64,000 nucleotides of DNA from an uncultured Clostridia bacterium (GTDB lineage: Bacteria; Bacillota; Clostridia; UBA1381), in assembly GCA_947627795.1 (NCBI GenBank), contig CANQXJ010000002.1:1-64000 (forward strand), written 5' to 3'. Made by a program: the position numbers and the translations under genes. Of the stretch, positions 59,426 to 64,000 are shown in pieces. Position 1 is the first letter of the stretch. Every line of letters starts with the position of its first letter. The notes beneath the pieces were generated by a model. That model saw nothing but the letters and a program-made list of their open reading frames with translations, did not search any database and was not told where the DNA came from.

Positions 59426-60273
59426 TGAAAATGATAGATATAATCGGCGTGCGCTTTAAGCCGACGGGCAAGACCTACTATTTCGCGCCGAAGGATCTTG
59501 ACATAAAAAAGGGCGACCACGTTGTGGTGGAAACGAGCCGCGGCGTTGAATACGGCGACGTTGTTATCGGCAGAAAGGCTCTTCCGGATGAAAAAGTACC
59601 CACCCCTTTGAAGGACGTAATGCGTATTGCGACCGAGGAGGACACAAAACGGCGCGAGGAAAACAAGCTGAAGGAGAAGGAAGCCTTCGGGATATGCCTT
59701 GAAAAGATAAAGAAGCACGGTCTGGAAATGAAGCTTATAGAGGTGGAATACGCGTTTGACGGCAGCAAGGTGCTGTTCTATTTCACCGCCGACGGACGCG
59801 TGGACTTCCGCGAGCTTGTAAAGGATCTGGCGACGGTATTCAGAACGCGCATAGAGCTGAGACAGATAGGCGTGCGCGACGAGTCGAAAACTCTCGGCAG
59901 CATCGGCGTTTGCGGAAGGAGCCTGTGCTGCTCGGAATTCCTTGACGAGTTCGTTCCGGTGTCTATAAAAATGGCGAAGGAGCAGGGCTTGTCGCTTAAT
60001 CCCTCGAAAATCTCGGGAGCCTGCGGCAGGCTTATGTGCTGCCTGAAATACGAGCAGGACGTTTACGAGGAGCTTGCGAAAACCACGCCGCGCAAGGGCT
60101 CGATAGTCAAAACACCCGACGGAAAGGGCGTAGTCGAGAATGTGAGCATGCTCAAGGGCAATGTCCGCGTCCGCTTCGAGGAGCATAATGAGAAGGTTCT
60201 GCGCGACTATAATGTGAAAAATATCAAAATTTTAAAGCGCGCGGCTGAGAATTCTGACGATATTGACGAATAA
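59425..60273 (+). CDS. ricT: PSP1 domain protein, RicT/YaaT-like
   Basis: GVRFKPTGKTYYFAPKDLDIKKGDHVVVETSRGVEYGDVVIG; CCSEFLDEFVPVSIKMAKEQGLSLNPSKISGACGRLMCCLKYE. Confidence 0.93.
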   Translation: MKMIDIIGVRFKPTGKTYYFAPKDLDIKKGDHVVVETSRGVEYGDVVIGRKALPDEKVPTPLKDVMRIATEEDTKRREENKLKEKEAFGICLEKIKKHGLEMKLIEVEYAFDGSKVLFYFTADGRVDFRELVKDLATVFRTRIELRQIGVRDESKTLGSIGVCGRSLCCSEFLDEFVPVSIKMAKEQGLSLNPSKISGACGRLMCCLKYEQDVYEELAKTTPRKGSIVKTPDGKGVVENVSMLKGNVRVRFEEHNEKVLRDYNVKNIKILKRAAENSDDIDE

Positions 60274-60394
60274 TTTAATAAAAACTATTGAAGTATTGAA
60301 AAAAGTGTGTTATAATATAGATATAAAGGAGCGTTGAGATTCGGCGCTCATGCATTGGGGGTCAATGCGAAGTATTTTAAGGAGGTGTATGTAA

Positions 60395-60565
60395 ATGGCA
60401 TACAAAATCAGTGACGATTGCATCAGCTGCGGCGCTTGCGCTGCGGAATGTCCGGTAAGCGCTATAAGCGAGGGCGACAGCAAGTACGTTATAGACGCTG
60501 ATACCTGCATCGAATGCGGTGCGTGCGCAGGCGTATGTCCGGTAGGAGCTCCGGCACAGGACTAA
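60395..60565 (+). CDS. 2[4Fe-4S] ferredoxin
   Basis: MAYKISDDCISCGACAAECPVSAISEGDSKYVIDADTCIECGACAGVCPVGAPAQD; two CxxCxxCxxxCP motifs; 56 aa, absent from ORF track. Confidence 0.97.
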   Translation: MAYKISDDCISCGACAAECPVSAISEGDSKYVIDADTCIECGACAGVCPVGAPAQD

Positions 60566-60575
60566 TTTGAAGGAG

Positions 60576-60611
60576 AAAGCGCTGTCGGAATGTGAGTTCC
60601 CTCAGCGCTTT
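60576..60611 (+). terminator. Terminator after ferredoxin gene
   Basis: aaagcgctg...cagcgctttttc. Confidence 0.7.
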
Positions 60612-60647
60612 TTCTATAGATAAAGCTTTATACATATGGAGGAAAAT

Positions 60648-62600
60648 ATGAAGAAACTCATAACCCTTACAATTGCCGCTGTCACGGCTCTTTCGCTGTG
60701 CGGCTGCGGCAAGGGATATGTAAGTCCCGAACGCGCCGAGCGCAAAGGGGACAACGGTTTGAACTGGACAGTATTGGTATATATGTGCGGCGGCGCTCAG
60801 GAATCGAGACACGGCGCGGCAAGCGAGGCTCTTAAGGAAATGTGTAAGACCGACTATCCCGAAAATATAAATGTAATCGTGCAGACAGGAGGATGCGGCG
60901 ATTGGAAGATTGACGGCATTTACGGCGATTATCTGCAGAGATTTGAAATGCAGAAGGACGGCATGTATATGGTCGACCAAAAGCTCGCGTCCAATATGGG
61001 CAGCTACGGAACGCTTACCGATTTCCTTAATTGGGGCGTGGCGAGCTATCCGGCGGAGCGGTACGCGATAGTCCTTTGGGACGGCGGCGCAGGAAGCGGA
61101 GGCGTGGCGCATGACGGGCTTAACGGCAATGACGGGCTCAGTCTTGAAGAACTCGCATATGGCATAGGAATTACAAACATAAACTATGATTTGATCGTTT
61201 TCGACGCGTCGCTGATGTCGAGTATAGAGGCGGCTTCCGCTCTTGCGCCTTACGCGGATTATATGGCGGCTTCTCCGGATTATATGCCGGTCGGATTGGA
61301 TTATGAGGGTATTTTTAATTATCTTTCGGAGAATCCGGACACGTCGGTCGCCGATTTCGGAAGAGTTATATGCGATACATACTACGAAAAATGCGAAAAA
61401 AACAAAGCTGCCGATAACGCGATAATGACGGTTATGGATCTATCGAGAATGTCGTCGCTTATGCAGGCGTTCGACGGTATGGCGGGAATAATGCTTACAT
61501 CCACCGACGGACTTGCCAATTACGCGAGAATTTCGCGCGCGGCGCGCGGCGCGTACCGCTACGGAGGGCAGACCGATTACGAGGGCTACAGCAACGCTGT
61601 TGACGTCGGCGATTTGGCGGTAAAGCTTGCGGAATATGTAGGACAGCCGAGCGATATACTGAGGCAGATCTTAGACGAAGCGGTGATTTATAAAACGCAA
61701 AATCCCGAGCTTCCGCAAGATGCAAATATAAGCGGATTGAGCGTGTTTTATCCGTATATAACCGACGCGTACGCCGGTTACCGTCAAGGCGTAAGCGAGG
61801 AAATGATGGCGGAATATCTGCAAAATTCGGGAAGCGCGAACTATGCGAATTTTATAAGAAAAATATGCACTAATATAAATATGCCTTATGAAGAGGGAAC
61901 GGAAAACTACGAATCTTCCTGGGCATGGGTGGATTTTGTTTCACAGCGTGACAGCTTCGAATATTGGGTTCGGGTGAACGAACAAAATATGCTTGAGCTT
62001 AATATGCTCGGAGATATGGATATTGTCCGTAATGTAGCTTTTAACCTGTACAGAAACGACGATGTGACGGGAGAGCAGCTGATGCTCGGCCGTGACTACA
62101 ACACCGAGGTAAACTGGGACGGCGGAGTGTTTGTTGACGATTTCAATTTTGAGATATTTGAATTGGGAGGCAGCCCTGTTATGACGCTGCCGATAGAAAA
62201 TGATATGTACTCAATTCCGGTAATTCTTAACGGCGAAAGATCCAATATTCGCGCGAAGCGCGAGGACGCCGAAACCGGCGAGGTACGATATAAGCTTCTC
62301 GGCGCTTGGGAAGGCGTCGACTGGCAGAGCGGCATGGCGGACAGAGCCTTCAGGCGTATCAAGTTCAGAGACAAAATAACGCCGCTGTTAAAATCACTAA
62401 ATACCGGCGAGCTTGTTCAGGGCGAAACCTTTACGGTAGGTCCGTTCGGGGCGTCATTAAAAAAGAAAAAGATTCCTGACGGAAACTATACATTTGAGTA
62501 TGATATCAAAGACATATACGCTCAAAGCTCAACAAGCATGGCGGGACCTGTAAACATAAAAAAAGAACAAATGGACTGGTCGGCTGCGGTTGGATTATAA
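60648..62600 (+). CDS. Clostripain-related (C11-family-like) lipoprotein
   Basis: Lipobox LSLCGC; WTVLVYMCGGAQES...GTLTDFLNWGVASYPAERYAIVLWDGGAGSGGVAHDG. Confidence 0.85.
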   Translation: MKKLITLTIAAVTALSLCGCGKGYVSPERAERKGDNGLNWTVLVYMCGGAQESRHGAASEALKEMCKTDYPENINVIVQTGGCGDWKIDGIYGDYLQRFEMQKDGMYMVDQKLASNMGSYGTLTDFLNWGVASYPAERYAIVLWDGGAGSGGVAHDGLNGNDGLSLEELAYGIGITNINYDLIVFDASLMSSIEAASALAPYADYMAASPDYMPVGLDYEGIFNYLSENPDTSVADFGRVICDTYYEKCEKNKAADNAIMTVMDLSRMSSLMQAFDGMAGIMLTSTDGLANYARISRAARGAYRYGGQTDYEGYSNAVDVGDLAVKLAEYVGQPSDILRQILDEAVIYKTQNPELPQDANISGLSVFYPYITDAYAGYRQGVSEEMMAEYLQNSGSANYANFIRKICTNINMPYEEGTENYESSWAWVDFVSQRDSFEYWVRVNEQNMLELNMLGDMDIVRNVAFNLYRNDDVTGEQLMLGRDYNTEVNWDGGVFVDDFNFEIFELGGSPVMTLPIENDMYSIPVILNGERSNIRAKREDAETGEVRYKLLGAWEGVDWQSGMADRAFRRIKFRDKITPLLKSLNTGELVQGETFTVGPFGASLKKKKIPDGNYTFEYDIKDIYAQSSTSMAGPVNIKKEQMDWSAAVGL

Positions 62601-62610
62601 TTAAATACAC

Positions 62611-62641
62611 AAAACGGCAGGAGCATTTTCCTGTCGTTTTT
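62611..62641 (+). terminator. Terminator after clostripain-like gene
   Basis: aaaacggcaggagcattttcctgtcgttttt. Confidence 0.75.
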
Positions 62642-62659
62642 GATGTGTAAAACAGCAAA

Positions 62660-62690
62660 AATGCCCCGAAATCAGCCGTTTCGGGGCATT
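62660..62690. terminator. Second hairpin in convergent intergenic region
   Basis: aatgccccgaaa ... tttcggggcatt. Confidence 0.7.
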
Positions 62691-62698
62691 TAATTGAC

Positions 62699-64000
62699 TT
62701 AAACTCTGTATAAAAATCCGTTTTTTAAATCCTCGCGCGCCATCTGCTTCGCTTTGTAATGGAGCTTCTTACCCGTCGCGTTGAACGGAAGCTCGCTTAC
62801 GAAGCGGTAGTATCGCGGGCGCTTGTAATTCGCTATCATCGGGCTTTCCTTGCAGAATTTTTCAAGCTCCTCATACGTGAGCGAATCGTCGTCCTTTACC
62901 ACGTACGCGGTGACAAGCTCGCCGCGTATTTTATCGGGCGCGGAGGTCACGATGCAGTCCTTTACCTTCGGATGCGAATTTAAAACCTCCTCGACCTGTG
63001 TCGGGTAGATGTTCTCGCCGGAGGATATGATCATATCATCCTTGCGTCCGACGATCGTGACGTAGTTGTTTTCGTCCCATGTCGCGAGGTCGTTGGTGTA
63101 GATGTAATCCTTATAATACTTGCGCTCCGTTTCTTCCTCGTTGTTGTAGTAAACATACGGCGACTTAGCGGGCGATTTTATAATGACCTCGCCGACCTCG
63201 ATCCCGTTTTTGCGCGCAAGCTCGTCCGGCTCGGCTCTGCGGTCGTCGAATACCTTAACCACGCGCACCTCGTCGTCCACGCACGAGCCGCCCGCTGTTC
63301 CGGCGAATTCGGGCAAATCGAACGGGCGCAGGAATGTGTTCCAAAATGTTTCGGTAGTTCCGTAGCCGTTGAAAATATTCGGCGTGAGCGTTTTTTGGTA
63401 CCGTATGCATGCGGCTCTTTCGAGCGCGCTGCCCATAGTGACGATGCCTCTGAGCGAGCTTAAATCGCGACCGTCTTTGTCCTGCGAATCCGCGAGAGCT
63501 TCAAGCACCGTCGGCACGCCGATAACGAATGTGATACCGAATTTTTCCACGTATTCGAGACATTTGTCGGGGTGGAATTTGCGCATTATATAAAGACTTC
63601 CGCCCGCGTAAAGAGTGGGGCAGGGACCCGCGCAGTGCAGTCCGCCGCGGTGGAACCACGGAGTTGTATTCATGGTTTTGTCGGTGTGGTTCATCGGGAA
63701 ATGGATCATAACGTCGTGGCTCGAAAGCACCTCGTTGATACTCGTGAGCGGCACGCCCTTCTGCCGACCGGTTGTGCCGGAGGTGTAAAGACGCGTTGTT
63801 TCGTCGTAAATGTTAAGCTCGTAATCGAGTACAGGCTCGTCCTCGGACGCTCCCGAGATATACTCGTTATACGAAACCGACCAGTCGTTTTTCGCGTTCA
63901 AATCGTACGGATCAATCATAATAAGCGTTTTCGGCTTATACTCCGCCATGTCGATCGCCTGCCGTATATCATCCGCCTGCTCCGCCTCGAAGAACATTAC
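62699..64000 (-). CDS. AMP-dependent acyl-CoA synthetase/ligase, C-terminal part (continues past right edge)
   Basis: TRLYTSGTTGRQKGVPLTS; NGYGTTETFWNT; IVGRKDDMIISSGENIYPTQVEEVL; SELPFNATGKKLHYK. Confidence 0.9.
   Translation of the reverse strand, partial: VMFFEAEQADDIRQAIDMAEYKPKTLIMIDPYDLNAKNDWSVSYNEYISGASEDEPVLDYELNIYDETTRLYTSGTTGRQKGVPLTSINEVLSSHDVMIHFPMNHTDKTMNTTPWFHRGGLHCAGPCPTLYAGGSLYIMRKFHPDKCLEYVEKFGITFVIGVPTVLEALADSQDKDGRDLSSLRGIVTMGSALERAACIRYQKTLTPNIFNGYGTTETFWNTFLRPFDLPEFAGTAGGSCVDDEVRVVKVFDDRRAEPDELARKNGIEVGEVIIKSPAKSPYVYYNNEEETERKYYKDYIYTNDLATWDENNYVTIVGRKDDMIISSGENIYPTQVEEVLNSHPKVKDCIVTSAPDKIRGELVTAYVVKDDDSLTYEELEKFCKESPMIANYKRPRYYRFVSELPFNATGKKLHYKAKQMAREDLKNGFLYRV

Noticed and set aside
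1-64000. tRNA or rRNA genes and transposases
   Set aside because: Scanned intergenic regions for tRNA-like GTTCGANTC arms, rRNA signatures and DDE/HUH transposase ORFs; none convincing.

Overview
64 kb of a Firmicutes (Clostridia-like) chromosome. Left ~10 kb: a minus-strand secreted pectin/arabinan-degradation cluster (GH51 running off the left edge, PL1-type pectate lyase, LamG-GH43, CE12-like SGNH esterase). The rest is mainly housekeeping: zapA, U32 peptidase, maf, mreBCD, mrdA, minC; pgm, mltG, trmR-like, U32; minD, mgsA; thiDE; orphan trpB; GGDEF; mfd, pth; glmU; ribF, truB, nrnA-like, rbfA, infB, ylxR, nusA, rimP; LCP protein; queH; murT/gatD; GH73; rpmG, secE, nusG, rplK, rplA, rplJ, rplL; DUF177, rpmF; radA; ricT; ferredoxin; clostripain-like lipoprotein; acyl-CoA synthetase running off the right edge. 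Most unusual items, mostly outside the supplied ORF track: (1) a compact convergent two-promoter locus at 24148-24443 encoding a 23-aa hydrophobic peptide opposite a short RNA, with the architecture of a type I toxin-antitoxin system; (2) a decayed copy of the minC 3' end just upstream of minD, ~6.8 kb from intact minC, marking a rearrangement of the min locus; (3) an unassigned promoter-to-terminator structured RNA at ~57250-57400 next to an orphan BECR-like nuclease gene with its own promoter. No CRISPR array, rRNA, tRNA or transposase gene was recognised. All calls are from reading the sequence; no database search was run.
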